In this document: piece after piece, positions 21,794 through 33,754 of the stretch
Layout: each line of letters opens with the position of its first letter
How positions within the stretch are numbered: the stretch's first letter is position 1
DNA from: Halocaridina rubra
Lineage: Eukaryota > Arthropoda > Malacostraca > Decapoda > Atyidae
Length of the DNA: 64,000 nucleotides
Assembly (NCBI GenBank): GCA_037179515.1
Contig: JAXCGZ010013685.1
Coordinates: 1-64,000, forward strand
Direction of reading: 5' to 3'
The notes under the pieces: model-generated
What the model was told of the DNA's origin: nothing
The model's database searches: none
Seen by the model: the letters and a program-made list of their open reading frames with translations, nothing else
Program-made: the position numbers and the translations under genes

Positions 21794-22510
21794 TGGACAA
21801 CTAGTCAAGATGCTATTGATAGTACCCAGCTTAGCCAAGTTTCTAGAGAGCACAGAACTCTGAAACGTAATACCTATAAAGTGCTCATACAAATTAAGTC
21901 AGCTATAGATGATGATTTGTCCTTTGGTAGTCAAGCACAAGCTACAACCAGTCAAGCTCCTAGTCAGACAGTAGTACCTGCTAGACCCCTTCCACACCCT
22001 AAGTTGCCTGAGATTAAGATTCCTGAATTTGATGGTCAGTTGAGTCAGTGGAATTGTTTTTGGGATTCCTTTAGTAGTTTAATTGATAGTCGTCAAGACA
22101 TTGAGCCAGTACTGAAATTTAGCATGCTCAGATTTTATTTGAGAGGTAAAGCTTATAGAACCATTGAAGGTCTTCCCATAACTAGTAGTAATTACAGTAT
22201 AGCATTAAGTTTGTTGAGAAAAAGCTTTGCTGACAATGACCTTTTGTTGCAATAATTACATTTAGATTTGATGGACATGAAACCCCCTGAATGTAATTTA
22301 ACTGAGTTGACTGAATTTCAGTTAACATTTCAACGTTTGTTGATGCAAATAGAGGGTGTAACCCAAGTACCTTGTGATGACTACCTAATAAAAGACATAA
22401 TTGCTAAGAAACTTAGTCCTAAAACTTTAGAGTACCTTTTTAATAAGTACAGTACTTATACTTTGACTATTACACAATTGAAGGATGGTATTGGTCATGG
22501 AATGTTCTCG
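21794..22510 (+). pseudogene. gag: BEL/Pao gag
   Basis: The frame is open from about 21791 with no ATG (VSREHRTLKRNTYKVLIQIK), consistent with loss of the true start. It continues through PEIKIPEFDGQLSQWNCFWD, the conserved BEL 'LP.i.lP.F.G....W..F.d.F' block, and FSMLRFYLRGKAYRTIEGL. A TAA near 22253 and frameshifts break it; 22268-22510 continues with LMQIEGVTQV and IIAKKLSPKT. Confidence 0.85.
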
Positions 22511-23541
22511 TATTCTTTCTGATCAGTCTAGGAATAAGCAAGGTTCACATTCTGATGCACATTCCAAAACTAAAGTAGTAGTTAGTCAGAATTCTAGTAC
22601 AAATTCTAATCATAGGTTTAGTACAGTACCAAAACAAGTAGTTGTGTCCCAGACTCATTATAAGTCTAATTCGTCATCTAGGAATTCAAGTACTTGGAAC
22701 AAACCTTGTCTCTTTTGTAATGATATTCATAATACTAAGTTTTGTTCTAATTACGCAACTCATGAAGCCAGGAAGAACAGAGTTAGAGAGTTAGAACTAT
22801 GTTTTGTGTGTATGCAGAAAGGCCATAGAGCCTCACAGTGTAGAGAGACGGCTAAGTGTAGAAATTGTAATGGCAAACATCATACCTTTCTCTGCATGAA
22901 TCTAACCAACCGTAGAACTGCAGTTAATCAAATGTCAGTTGCGTCTAATGCCCCAGCAGTTATTAATAATGGAACTAACCTTAACAGTAACATTCCCACT
23001 AATCAAGTAGTAGTGGATGATAAGTTTAGAATCCTGTCAGGAAGAGATGACAGTGTCACTAATTCTGTTCAAACAGATGTCCAGACTAATAAGGTTCCAC
23101 TTCCTTCAGTAGCACTTCCTACAGCAATTGTTAAGATTTCTGGTGCTGGGGTACGTGAAACAGTTAGGGTGTTTTTAGATACCGGTGCTCAACGGTCTTT
23201 CATTCATTCAGCAGTAGTAAAGGGCCTTAAACTCAATCCAGTGTTTCGTATCTCACTTAAACTGACTTCATTTGGTAATCAAGCCGAAAACATTTTGTGT
23301 GACGTCGTTCGTGTGGTAGCACGCATTGGTACACAATGTATTCCTATTTATGCTGTCGTCTATGATAGGTTAACACTACGTTATATGTACCTGGCATTGC
23401 TAGCGTTGCAGAAACACTCACAAAAAAGGGGATCAAACTTGCAGATCCTAACATTGATTCTGATGTGATTAGTGACATAGGTATGGTAATTGGTGCTGAT
23501 TACTCTTCTAGATTTGTAACCAACCGTACTTTCTAAACCAG
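22511..23541 (+). pseudogene. pol: BEL/Pao zinc knuckles and aspartic protease
   Basis: Three cysteine clusters in the BEL style: CLFCNDIHNTKFC, CFVCMQKGHRASQC and CRNCNGKHHTFLC (about 22705-22900). After a Ser/Asn-rich linker the protease shows VRVFLDTGAQRSFIH (DTG near 23178). The frame is lost near 23390 and again before 23541. Confidence 0.9.
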
Positions 23542-23551
23542 AATTACACTT

Positions 23552-24690
23552 TTGTCTAGTCCAGAAGGTTCGATTATCTTTGGACCTGTGCCAAAGTGGG
23601 CAGTTAGTTCTCAGTCAGTTAACACAGTTAATGGGCAACATGTGCTTTGTGCTCGTGTAGGAGTACAAACCCTTGAGTCCGAAGTTAAGAACCTTTGGAA
23701 TTTAGATGTTATTAGTATTAAGAATGAAACTTTAACACCTGAGGAAGTACAATTAGTGAGTCAATTTGAGTCCACTTGCCAGAAGGCAGACAATCAGTAT
23801 TTTGTGGAATTACCCTTTAAGGGCACTGAGAGACCAGCAACTAACTATAGAAGAGCTTATGGTCAGCTCATGTCACTAGCTAAATCCTTTGCAACTCGAC
23901 CAGAACTTTATGGACAATACTCAGAGATTTTTAATGAGCACATTGAATTGGGATTCATTGAGAAAATTGATAACCCTTCAGTTACAGACGGATTGACTCA
24001 TTACTTGCCTCATCAGTCTACAAGAATTCTCCTACCACTCCTATTAGAGTAGTGTTTAATGCTTCTAGTTGAGCTGATTCAAAATCAAAGAGTCTGAATG
24101 AATGTTTACTAACAGGCCCAAGCCTAACCCATAAACTTGTTGATTCACTCATTGAATTTCGTACTAACCCTGTAGCTGCTGTATCAGACATTTCCAAAGC
24201 CTTCCTACATATAGGTATTTTGCCAAACTGCAGAGATTTCTGTAGATTCTTGTGGTTCGAGGATGAAACACTTCAGAAGGTAGTTACCTATAGATTTAAA
24301 GTAGTACTCTTTGGTACAACATCGTCTCCCTTTTTGCTTCAGAAAACACTCACATATCACTTGGAGACACATTCACATCTAGTATCTGATCTCTCATTTC
24401 TATGTAGATAACTTTGTGTGTACCTATTCAGACTCTGAACAGTTAAAAACAGAGTATCCCATAGTAAATTCTATTTTAGCAGAAGCCTCTATGCCATTAC
24501 AAGGTTGGGTGTGTAATGATGTAAAATTTAATGATGAAGTAGGTGTTAATCATGACCAATTGGATCTGAATAATGTAAATGTTTTAGGAATTTCTTGGAA
24601 TGTTGTAAACGAAATCAAATTGTACTCCAGTAAGAAAGTGTGCAAGGAGGAGTGTGTGTGCATTATCAAATCACCAAGAGATCAGTTGTA
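23552..24690 (+). pseudogene. pol: BEL/Pao reverse transcriptase
   Basis: Protease-RT linker with LWNLDVISI, YFVELPFKG and GFIEKIDNPSV. RT proper: VVFNASS, then AVSDISKAFLHIGI (motif A), VTYRFKVVLFGTTSSPFLL (motif B region), and a YVDNFV active site at about 24402-24418 (YVDN, as in many BEL elements). Stops at 24050, 24072 and 24409 and at least two frameshifts. Confidence 0.88.
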
Positions 24691-25158
24691 TCTGTAATTG
24701 CTAGTGTATTTGATCCTTTAGGATTGTTATCACCAATCTTGATCAAGGGAAAGTTATTCATTTCAAAATTATGGAGAAGTAAGTTTTCTTGGGATGAACC
24801 TTTGCCAGAACCTTTAGTACAAGAATTTTCAGTTATTTGCAGAGATTTGAATCAGATGTCAACCACTCAATATTCTAGATTTGTAATTGTCCCTGGTGTA
24901 TCAGATTTGCACATATTTTGTGATTCATCTAAAATAGCTTATGGATTAGTTGCATATTCTGTGGACTTAAGAAGTAAATCTAGTGATATCATTATGAGCA
25001 AAGTAAGAGTATCACCAAATCCTCCACTCACCATTCCTAAGTTAGAGTTACTCTCACTTGCTTTAGCCTCAGCATTGGCTCAGACACTCTTGTCTAATGA
25101 GAAATTATCATTCAAAGGTTGCACTATTTGGTGTGACAGTGAAGTTGCCATTAATTAG
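24691..25158 (+). pseudogene. pol: BEL/Pao RNase H
   Basis: SVIASVFDPLGLLSPILIKG is the conserved BEL block between RT and RNase H. RNase H follows with DLHIFCDSSKIAYGLVAYS, TIPKLELLSLALASAL (Glu) and CTIWCDSEVAI (Asp). The frame ends at a TAG near 25156. Confidence 0.88.
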
Positions 25159-25236
25159 GTGTATTATGATTCATCATCAGATGTTTTTGTGAGAAACAGT
25201 GTGTGTGAAATTCGCAATTTGTGATCTAAGTTTGAT

Positions 25237-26628
25237 TTGAACATTTTACATGTCCCATCTAGAGAGAATTCTGCAGATATATTGACCAGAGGTGTTAGTG
25301 TATCAAAGTTGAATTGCAATGTCATGTGGAGACATGGACCTTCAATTTTGCTTAATCCATCTGAATATCCACAACAGAAAGAGTTCATTGTTAATTCTAA
25401 AGTAGTGTATGAGATTTTAACAGAACCTAATGTTAATGAACCCATACTTCCTCATTTTGAGATGAGTAAATATTCATCTCTTACTAAAGTTATGAGAATC
25501 ATGTCATATGTAAAGCAGTCCTGTAATCATTATTTCCACGACAAGTTCTGGTTGAATACTCTTCATGCTTGTATTAGATTAGCCCAGTTACAAAGTTTTC
25601 CTACTTTATTTGCATTTTTGAAATGACCTGAGCAAAGTGCTAAACCAGCTTCAGAACTTATCAATTTAGTCAAGCAATTAGATTTACATATGAACGAAGA
25701 TCAGTTAATTTGTTGTGGCAGTAGATTACAGAATTCAGATCTATCTCCTGAAGCACAATTTCCAATTTACTTACCTCCCAAACATCCATTGACCAAACTT
25801 ATAATAGTTCATTATCATATTCAACATCATCATTGTGGATTAGGACAAATGTTGTCAGGACTTAGGAAACAGTTTTGGATCTCTAAAGGTAGAGTTATTG
25901 TGAAGAGAATATTAAAAAACATGCATTTTGTGTAAAAAGGCAGTTGGCAAGAAAATCTCTCAACCATGTCCCCCTCCTTTACCAGAGGAAAGAGTCAGAT
26001 TTGTTAGACCCTTCAACTCAGTTGGAGTGGATTTTACTGGTTCTGTCACTATTTTGGACCCTACAACTACGAGTAACTACAGTGAAAAGGTTTATGTGAG
26101 TTTATTCACACGCACTACATCAAGAGCAGTGCATTTAGAGTTGTGTAGTTCTTTAACCACCTTAGAATTTCTGTTTGCATTTCGCAGATTTGCTTCTAGA
26201 TTTGGAATTCCTTCCATTATCTTTTCTGATAATGGTACTAATTTTCGAGGTGCAGAACGATTCTTCAGTGACATTAAGGATGAGCCTGAAGTCAAAGCTT
26301 ACATGAAAGATAATGACATTTTTTGGAAGTTCAATACCCCCTCGTTCTCCATGGAGTGGTGGTTTCTTTGAAAGGCTCATAGGTTGTGTTAAGAGTAGTT
26401 TTCATAAGTCTCTCTACAAGAAGCGTATTTCCTTTATTGAGTTACATACCATCTTGTGTGAAATAGAATGTGTTATCAACTCCCGTCCTCTTACGTATTT
26501 GTCGGAAGATATTGGAGATGATTATCTCACTCCTTCTCATTTAATCTATGGAAGGACAGTAACTCTGTTCCCACCTCTCAATTCCTTTGGAGCAGATGTT
26601 CCCTTTGGAGAATCGTTGGATTTGTGAG
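25237..26628 (+). pseudogene. pol: BEL/Pao integrase, main part
   Basis: RNase H tail (HVPSRENSADILTRG), then integrase zinc domain: HYHIQHHHCGLGQ and, in another frame near 25920, CILC. Core: FNSVGVDFTGSV (Asp), IIFSDNGTNFRGAE (Asp), and after a frameshift near 26330 SPWSGGFFERLIGCVKSS (Glu). Ends at 26628 in LIYGRTVTLFPP..., where copy 2 of the Gmr1-like family is inserted; the rest of the domain is at 38224-38653. Confidence 0.88.
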
Positions 26629-26633
26629 TTCAG
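26629..26633. repeat. Target-site duplication, left side of copy 2
   Basis: TTCAG directly before the LTR TGTGACAG; perfectly repeated at 38219-38223. Confidence 0.92.
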
Positions 26634-28464
26634 TGTGACAGAGTGTTTCGCTCAAAGTCACCAGAGGCTGTTAGATGCCTTATTAATTAATTTAGTAACT
26701 TAACTGTTATTTTCTAACTAAAAATATTAACTCCCACTTCTTGACTTTTGCAATTTAAGATTATTTGCAATTTATATTTTAGCATATAGCCAATTTTAAA
26801 TATACCTTATTTACTCTTCTTGTACGTGTAGAAGTAGAGTCCCGATATAAAGGCTGCTCCTATTTTCCGTCTGCTACGAGCCAAGAACATTCTGGAGATT
26901 GTTTACCAGTAACCTAACTTTTCATTATTATTCTCATTTTATTTTATTTGCTTCCACTTGTTGCACCTAAAAATACTGTCTCTCCCTTGCATCTCTGCTA
27001 TAAATGCCTGCCAGGGACCACCACTAAAATAGACCTTAAATTATATCAGAGCCAGTTACTGCTCTACAAAATGTATCCTGAGCAGTCTAAGTTTATTTCA
27101 AACCTTATCTAGCACAACAAGGTGAGGGATAGTGTATGGTAAAGCTCGTGGGTCAAGCAAATTGGTTTATTTTCGAGAATTAGTTACATTCGTTACTGGC
27201 TAAATCTTACGGTTTTCTCAGATTCCATTCCCATACACACGAAATTTTGTAGATTGCCAAACTGGAATCTCACATGCCAAAGTTAATTCCTTAACCAGCT
27301 GATATACATTGCTAAGAAGTTTCTTTTCATTGAATGTGATAAACGAAAATCTCATCCTCTGAAGACTGGTTATGAGCCCGTAAAAATCTATCTCTTTTCC
27401 TAATAAATTCTAATTTCATTTCACCTCTTTCTATCATCGTAAATAAAGTGTTTTACGTCAAAAACTCGTCAATAAAGCTATTTGCTATACAAATTGCAAA
27501 TAATTAATCATTTAACTAAAGTGTTTTATGCTATAAACTGCAAATAATTAAAAGGTAGTTTTACCCTGTTGGCTCTGGAAATATTTCCTGTTAACCACAA
27601 TTTAATGAATGCATTCTGTATTTATCTTGCTAATTCTTCATATGTTGGGGATAAAGTGTTTTGAGTTATAAGTTGCAAATACCTCAAAAGGTGGTTTTGC
27701 ACCCTTTTTTTCATTGCAAACATTTCTTGATAACCAAAAGTGAATGAATACTGTATTTATCTCGTAGATTCTTCCTTTACCCTAAATTGAGTGTTTTACC
27801 ATATTAAAAGTAAATCAGTAATAAGCATTGCAAGTTTTGTGGTTGCACACAATTTAAGGAATACATACAGTACTGTATTTGTCTTGCTTATTCTTCATTT
27901 ATTGTGAATATATTGTTTTCCTTTAAAGCCAGTAAAGAATTAATGGTTTTGTATGCTATTATGGTAGCATAAATATTTCTGGTTAGCTGTGAATAACCAA
28001 TATATTTTCATCCAGTAGAATGACATTGGAAACTCATTGTATGTGTGCTCATGCTTTCAGTTTCCCATTATAAACAGTGTGTCATTTCTGTTTCTGAAAT
28101 TGCAGTGTCCTGTATTCTACTCTGCCTGTGTGACAGAGGTAATCATCGAGTTGAGGCCAAAGTCTTGGCATACGTCCGTGGTGCCGGGAAACGAAATCGT
28201 GCTCACTACCTCCGGGATTCGAGGCAGCATTTCATAAAATTTAATTTGAGAAATTTAATTCAATTCTTTTAATGTCATTGCATTTCCAAAATTAAAAGAA
28301 AGTTGAATTCTGAGTTTCATTTAACCGACTAATGGTAATAGAGATGGGGTGTTCAAGTACAAATATCTGTCCTGTCTGTTTGTGAGCTCTTAACCGAGCT
28401 CGGTACTTTGAGTCCCCTCAGTAAAACAGAATCTTAGCAACACTCTACCATCCTAACCCCAACA
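26634..28464 (+). repeat. 5' LTR of copy 2
   Basis: 1831 bp, TGTGACAG...CCCCAACA. Two small deletions relative to the 3' LTR near 27085 and 27105 (the CTTCGAAGAGGCAACATC segment and the TTACATGGCATCTTCACAGG segment are absent). Confidence 0.92.
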
Positions 28465-28468
28465 AGAT

Positions 28469-28486
28469 TGGCGCCCGAACAGGGAC
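28469..28486 (+). promoter_or_regulatory. Primer binding site matching tRNA-Lys(UUU)
   Basis: TGGCGCCCGAACAGGGAC, identical to the site in copy 1 and a full 18-base complement of the tRNA-Lys(UUU) 3' end. Confidence 0.9.
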
Positions 28487-29695
28487 CCGAACAGACAGAC
28501 TGATATTATAAATTTATTTTTATTTTGCTTTTAAACATTGCACATGAAACCCGGTTACCATTGGCTCGATTATTGAAATGAATGAATCTTAGGCTGCACA
28601 CGAAAATTTTCGCGCTAGAGACATTGCGGATAAGAAATTTTTCTTTATTTTCAGTATTAATTATGGTAAGTAATATTTACTTGTTTTCCATGTGGTAAGC
28701 AATATATCAGGAAATCTACATGAGATTATGTGGTAACAGACTTTAGAAATTTTGCATGACGAGAAGACGTGTTATTTAGAATTTCATTTATTTGCGTGAT
28801 AAGATTGAGTTTTAAAGCATTCGTGTTTTATATATCCGTTAAAGGGTGATACTTGTTAGGAATTGTTTATATTTCCTTGGGATTTAGGAATTGGGAGAAA
28901 GCATATTAAGTATTTTTGCTTATAATTGTGTTTTATATTCAAGCATTGATTGCTCATAGATTGGAAGAAAAATTTTGGTGTCATTTATCGAGCCTAGGCT
29001 AAGCCTTTCATGTGTCTGAGTTGTCACTTGAAAATAAATTTTCTCATTACTAGTAGAAATGTGTAATCTGGCTGCCTAGTAAGCTGGTAGCTTATCGTTG
29101 GTGTATTTTGCATAGGATCTGTGCCCTTTTGGTAATATTCCAGAATTTTACTTACGACATTTTATTTGTGGGTACTGCCATATACGCGCTCATACGCAGG
29201 CACGACCGCTATACTGTACTTGTTTGTACTCTCAGGCACTGGGTGCTAGTCGGTAAAATTCGTTGTTGCTCATTCCTTTCATTTGCACCATAACCGCAGG
29301 TACTGCCACATATTGCTGTTAAGCAGGCACGACTGCCATTCTGTATTACCAGTGTTTCATGCACTGTTTTGCAACATTTTGTTGCTGTTGCACTTGATTG
29401 TGTGCTCATTCCTTTCATTTGCACGATTACCGCAGATACTGACGCATATTGCTGTTAAGCAGGCACGGCTGCCATTCTTTATTACCAGTGTTTCATGCAC
29501 TGTTTTGCAACATTTTGCTGCTGTTGCACTTGATAGTATTTTGAGTCACTTTTATGGTGAGATTTTGAGATCACTTTTACGTTTAAGTTTGAACTGTGGT
29601 TCCTTCAATTTTTTTTCTACTACTGTATTGTGGAGATTTGTTTTTTTTTGTGTGGTTGTTTTGGCACTTCGTTATTGACTGTTTAGGAAACAAAC
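28487..29695 (+). other. 5' leader of copy 2 with 136-bp tandem repeat
   Basis: A 136-bp unit starting ACCGCAGGTACTG at 29293 and ACCGCAGATACTG at 29429 is repeated almost exactly. It contains AAGCAGGCACGACTGCCATT and TTTCATGCACTG. The 81-bp segment duplicated in copy 1 is single here (29150-29230). No coding seen. Confidence 0.75.
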
Positions 29696-30340
29696 ATGGA
29701 AACCATCAGAACATTCGATGAGGAGTGTTACCTGGACATAATGATTGCTAGGGGTGAGAGATACGGTTTTTCCCCAAGACAGAAGCTCTTCGAATGGGCT
29801 CATGAGAAGATGGTTGAGCGCCGAGATAAGCTGAAGAAGAGAGCAAGTGATGAGGCACAAGCACAACGTGAGGAGGCACAAGCACAACGTGAACATGAGC
29901 TTGCACTTGCTCGGCTTCGAGCGGGAATCCCAGACAGTAGTCCTTTATCCGGAAATAGAGATTACAGGAACGGGAAGCACAAGAGCCCCTCGCAGAACTT
30001 CAATCGTCCAGCTCCTCCTCCTCACACTCCTAAGCCTTATTACGGCCATGCACCGACACTCAAGAATGATGACCTGGTAAGACCTAAGCCTCAGCAGTTA
30101 AGAGGCAAAGGCCATTACTCTGCTCCACCTTCCCAGGGTTTTCAGCCAAACTCTAAGAGCCACCACGCTCCCTCACACAGCAGCGGCCCACATAGCCGTC
30201 TGGCCACTCACTCAGCCCATGTTGTGGAAACAGGGCCAGAAAGGGCCAATGAGGATAATACCGAGGAACCACCACACAAACTTGCCAATGTGGAATTCAT
30301 CAAACATGATGATCTGGAAATGATCCCAAAATGCCTATAA
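29696..30340 (+). pseudogene. gag: Copy 2 gag, capsid region absent
   Basis: Starts METIRTFDEECYLDIMIARG after the leader; 214 residues: helical charged N-terminus (EAQAQRE units, two here), GIPDSSPLSGNRDYRNGKHK, a Pro/His-rich linker, and the first residues of protease. TAA at 30338-30340 replaces the GAA of copy 1. The step from the Arg/Leu helix to the RNGKHK linker is the same junction as in copy 1, with no capsid and no CCHC between. Confidence 0.85.
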
Positions 30341-30703
30341 ACCATAAACGGTGTCGAAGTTGAGATAGCCCTCGACACAGGGGCCAATGGCATATTTGTT
30401 GACGAAAGATTCGTCAGGGATGAAGATTATTCCGGCGAAGTCGTTCGTGTGCGGGTTGCTGAAGGAACACCCCAAATACGACGCTGCTGTGTCATTAACC
30501 TGGATTGCAAATACAACAAGGGAAAAGCCCCTGCTGTGGCAATGATTGGGCTTATGTACCCTGTCTTGATGGGTCGTGCACTGAAACTAGTTCCTACTTT
30601 CCAGGCCGACCTCTACCATAAGGACATTTCTCGTTATAACTTCCCTCGAGGGAAGTCACATGAAGCCATTTAAGCAGCAACACCTGGCCTCGATGCCAAG
30701 AAT
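30341..30703 (+). pseudogene. pol: Copy 2 aspartic protease
   Basis: EIALDTGANGIFVDE (DTG intact) just after the TAA at 30338, then RVAEGTPQIRRCCVINLDCK. TAA at 30670-30672 replaces the serine codon of copy 1. In frame with gag. Confidence 0.85.
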
Positions 30704-32055
30704 ATGGACGATTCTCCGACTGACTCCATTGAGTCTGCTGCAGTCAGTACACGTAATGTGGAATGCGGAGAGTTTTCCCCTCCTTTACCAGATGATGCAC
30801 CTCTCGAGCCATTGAAGTCCCTTCCAGACTTTGCCAAATTGCAGCAAGACTGCCCCAGCTTCAAACGCTGGATGCAGCAGGCCACCGAGAGAAGGACCTT
30901 CACGGTGAGAGGAGGAGGCCAGATCACTTACATCTTTGAAGATGGAGTACTTCATAGGCATGTGACTAAAGATGGCCACACCTTTAAACAGTTGGTGGTG
31001 CTCGCTTCGTTTCGCCGCCAGGCTATGTATGTGGCACACCATTTACCTCTGAGTGGACACAGAGGCAAAACAAAAACTCGGCACGTCCTTCAGAAGGCTT
31101 TTGCATGGCCAAACATGTACACCGAGGTAGACAGATATGTAGGCTCCTGCCCTGTCTGTCAATCCACCTCAACGGCACCGGTACCGAAACTTCCCCTGGG
31201 GATAACTAAGCTCTCAATGGAGCCATTTTCCAAGGTCTCTATTGACATACTAGGTCCTATTAATCCAGCTTCGTCCACGGGGAAACAATTCCTTCTGGTA
31301 TATGTTGACCTGGCAACAAGGTACCCAGATGCAGTGCCACTGTTTTCTATCACAACTGAAGCAGTCGCTCATGCCCTATTTGAAATCTGCTCCAGGGTTG
31401 GCTTTCCTGAGCAGGTCACTTCTGACAGTGGAAGTCAGTTTACATGTAGGCACTTTGAGGCTTTCCTTAACCTGTTAGAAATGAAGCATATTCGTACGAG
31501 TGTCTATCATGCCCAATCAAATGGAGCATGCGAACGCTATAACGGGACATTGAAGCGTGGGACAAGTACGTCCCTGCTGCACTTTTCTCCTTCAGAGACA
31601 CACCCCAGGACACTACTGGATACTCGCCTTTCGAGCTGATTTATGGTCATAAGGTCAGAGGCCCAGTAGAATTCTTGGCAGAATATTGGGATTCACCTAC
31701 CATTGAAGATGACGATAGGGACGTTCATGAGTATATTATGAAGTTTTCGTCTCACCTCAAAAAGGCTTGGAAAACTGCGCAATTAGCCATTAAGGGTCAC
31801 CAGCAGACTGCCAAGCTCCTCTTTGACAAGCGTGCGTGGCGTCGTGCCCTGACACTCGGAGATCGAACTCTGTTACTTCTTCCAACAGATACCCGCAAGC
31901 TAATGCTACTCTGGAAAGGACCATACACAGTGGTACACCGGGTGACCCCTGACAATTATGTGCTAAATGTTGATGGCAATAATTGGAAATACCACATTAA
32001 CCAGCTGAAGCTTTATTGTGAGGACCCGCGCTGGCGCTCCCAGCAACCCCTATAG
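30704..32055 (+). pseudogene. pol: Copy 2 integrase
   Basis: Zinc domain AHHLPLSGHRG and GSCPVCQ; core VSIDILGPI, VTSDSGSQFTC (the Gly-rich turn altered) and SNGACERYNG (Glu). Just after this, 37 bp present in copy 1 are missing at about 31556, shifting the frame; the C-terminal part continues at 31675-32055 (DTRKLMLLWKG, YHINQLKLYCED). Confidence 0.88.
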
Positions 32056-33754
32056 ATGCCCCCAGCATCAACAGAACCTCCAAGGCTGCAGCAACACAGG
32101 TGCTCCATTATAGCCACCCCTTACTTCCTATATTGGAATACTCCACCCTTGCAGTGGAGACAGACTTACGGGAGTGGAGTTTTTCTGAAGAAGCCCCTCT
32201 GGCCGCAGCCACCGCCCTTGCAATTGAAGACATAAGCTTAGCTTTTGATGATGGTAAGGATCCTGCCATTCCCACACACCGAAAAGAAAGTGTGAGTAAT
32301 TGCATTATTAACTCCAGACTGCAACCGAGTCAACGGGAACAGCTGAACAAGCTATTAGAGGACTATGAGAACGTCTTCAACGACCTCCGAGGCATTACCA
32401 CTACCCTTGAGCATCATGTCAGATTGACTGACCCAGAGCCATTTCGGCATTCCTATGGTCTTCCCCACCAGCTGTCCTTACGACTGAAGGAAGATCTTGA
32501 CACTTGGGTCCGCCTCGGAATAGTTGAAAAGAGCATTTCGCCTTGGTGTTCGCCGTTACTGGCAGTGCGTAAGCGAGATGGCAGTCACAGGTTCTGCCTT
32601 GATTGTCGTAAGCTTAACTCCCGTACCATCTTTGATGGAGAGCCCATTGCTGACGCCGAGCATATTTTCTCATTGCTTTCCTAAGCCCGTTACCTGTCCA
32701 AGTTGGAATTGGCCAGTGGATTTTGGCAAGTCCCGTTGAGCGAGACTACCAAACCTCTTACGCTTTTTCCACAAGATATGGTCTATACCAGTTCAGGGTC
32801 ATGCCTTTTGGTATGGTAAATGCCCCTGGCTGCTTCAGCAGACTCATGAGGATAGTACTACAGGATCTCAACAATGTTTCATGCTTTATAGACGACATCC
32901 TGGTGCATTCTCAGGATTGGTCATCGCACCTTGTGACCCTCCGCAGAGTTCTCACTCGTGTGAACCAGCATGGACTTCATTTAAAGCCTTCCAAATGTGA
33001 GATTGGTTTCACACAATTGCAGTATCTCGGCCACGTGGTTGGAGAAGGAGTTATGTCCCCTTTACATGACAGGGTACAAAGCTATTAAGGATATGGAGAA
33101 ACCTGCTACTGTCACTCAACTGAGATCATTCCTGGGTAGTGTCGGCTACTACCAACGGTTCATTCCACACTTTAATACTATCGCTGCCCCTTTGCAGCAA
33201 ATGACCTCCTCGAAGCAAAGTAAAACCTCCCCTGTCCAATGGACAGATGAAGCGGAGAGAGCATTTTTCAAGCTCCGAGAAGCATTGGCGGGTGAGCCAG
33301 TATTACAACTGGTAAACCCTGATTTTCCAATTATCTTGCAGACCGACTCCTCAGACGAAGGCCTGGGTGCCGTGCTCTTGCAAGCTCGATCAGACAACTC
33401 AGCAGAAGTAGCTCCAGTGCGATATGCAAGCCGCAGGCTTCGTCCTGCAGAGCGAAATTACTCCACTGTGGAGAAGGAAGCTCTAGCTGCATATTGGGCC
33501 ATAAAGAAATTTGAAGTCTATCTGTATGGCCAACATTTTACACTGAGAACCGACCACCGACCTCTCCTATATTTACAGACTGCAGACAAGCTAAATCCTC
33601 GCCTGAAAAGGTGGGCACTTTACCTGAATCTTTTCAAATTCACTGCCCAACATGTTCATGGCAAGGACAATGACCTTGCTGATCTACTAAGTCGACGGTC
33701 GTTACCCTAGTATGAGGAAGCTGGTGCTATTAGCCTAAATTTGACTAGTCGGTA
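32056..33754 (+). pseudogene. pol: Copy 2 reverse transcriptase and RNase H
   Basis: RT pieces in three frames: 32100-32684 (RLGIVEKSISPWCSPL, FCLDCRKLNSR), 32723-33088 (YQFRVMPFGMVNAP, SCFIDDILVHS with FIDD at about 32888-32899), 32997-33710 (LGSVGYYQRFIPHF, then RNase H LQTDSSDEGLGAV, EKEALAAYW, TDHRPLLYL, LADLLSR). A stop at 32683 and frameshifts near 32700 and 33075 break it; TAG near 33708 ends it about 14 codons before the copy 1 end. Confidence 0.88.
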
